Assembly: GCA_002441865.1 (NCBI GenBank)
Contig: DJNY01000057.1
Span: forward strand, 1 to 5,677
Source: Lachnospiraceae bacterium UBA6452
GTDB lineage: Bacteria > Bacillota > Clostridia > Lachnospirales > Lachnospiraceae
Length of the DNA: 5,677 nt
Direction: 5' to 3'
The first letter of the stretch is position 1. Each line of letters starts with the position of its first letter. The notes under the pieces were generated by a model. It ran no database searches. It was not told the DNA's origin and saw only the letters and a program-made list of their open reading frames with translations. Shown piece by piece: positions 5,569 through 5,677 of this stretch. Position numbers and translations under genes: made by a program.

Positions 5569-5595
5569 ATCTGTTACCCCACCTTCTACATGATC

Positions 5596-5630
5596 TGTCT
5601 TTTTCGTTGCCCCCATGCAGCGAAAAGACA
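5596..5630 (-). repeat. Leader hairpin upstream of the hypothetical gene
   Basis: TGTCTTTTTCG (5596-5606) pairs with CGAAAAGACA (5621-5630) with one bulged base. The stem continues after one mismatch with TGC (5608-5610) against GCA (5617-5619) around a 6-base loop. It ends 27 bases before the chosen start. There is no following T-run. If transcribed, it would be a stable element in the 5' leader. Confidence 0.5.
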
Positions 5631-5646
5631 CTGTACCGCACTCCAC

Positions 5647-5663
5647 ATCCTGCTGCGCAGGAT
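5647..5663. repeat. Perfect 7-bp inverted repeat near the right edge
   Basis: ATCCTGC (5647-5653) and GCAGGAT (5657-5663) flank the 3-base loop TGC. No T-run follows on the minus strand, and on the plus strand only ATATTT follows, so terminator function is unsupported. The rest of the leader (5569-5677) shows no gene; a promoter for the downstream gene may lie beyond the window. Confidence 0.55.
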
Positions 5664-5677
5664 ATTTGCTCGTTAAT

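Noticed and set aside
1..5677. CRISPR arrays, tRNA or rRNA genes, insertion sequences
   Set aside because: No regularly spaced repeats, cloverleaf-like sequence or transposase-like protein was seen on either strand.

Overview
The window looks like a chromosomal housekeeping region of a clostridial Firmicute, most likely Lachnospiraceae. The evidence is the gene set (IreB, RuvX, a DUF1292 protein, RNase J, a YlbF-family protein, an MltG-like protein, an O-methyltransferase and a U32 peptidase-family protein), strong GGAGG-type ribosome binding sites, a TTG start and moderate GC content. The family placement is inference, since no rRNA or species marker is present. All convincing genes are on the minus strand, so the biological order runs from the right end of the window to the left.

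Right part (5677 to 4687): a 109-base leader with two hairpins, then a 293-residue protein I do not recognise. Twelve bases after its stop is a good sigma-A-type promoter (TTGAAA, 17 bp, TACAAT) flanked by a near-identical direct repeat. It starts a tight cluster: ireB, ruvX, and a DUF1292 gene, with gaps of 12 and 8 bases. A 174-base gap follows. RNase J then starts at a TTG codon with an excellent Shine-Dalgarno site, and its last codons carry the Shine-Dalgarno site of a YlbF-family gene 3 bases on.

Left part (1427 to 1): a 144-base intergenic stretch with two inverted repeats, one of them a perfect 11-bp stem touching a ribosome binding site. Next comes a membrane-anchored MltG-like protein that lacks the catalytic domain. 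Its stop overlaps the start of an O-methyltransferase by 4 bases, and that gene is followed after 1 base by the start of a U32 peptidase-family gene cut by the window edge.

The backbone matches the known Bacillus subtilis order yrzL-yrrK-yrzB-yrrL-yrrM-yrrN-yrrO, with RNase J and the YlbF-family gene placed between the yrzB and yrrL equivalents. Themes of the locus are kinase-linked envelope signalling (IreB), rRNA processing (RuvX), RNA decay (RNase J and possibly YlbF), an envelope protein derived from MltG, and tRNA wobble-uridine modification (TrhP-like hydroxylation followed by TrmR methylation to 5-methoxyuridine). I see no mobile element, CRISPR array, tRNA, rRNA or clear intrinsic terminator. 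No obviously new multi-gene system is present. The most promising items are the catalytically empty MltG homologue, the RNase J-YlbF pairing, the hairpin at the ribosome binding site, and the unrecognised gene upstream of ireB.
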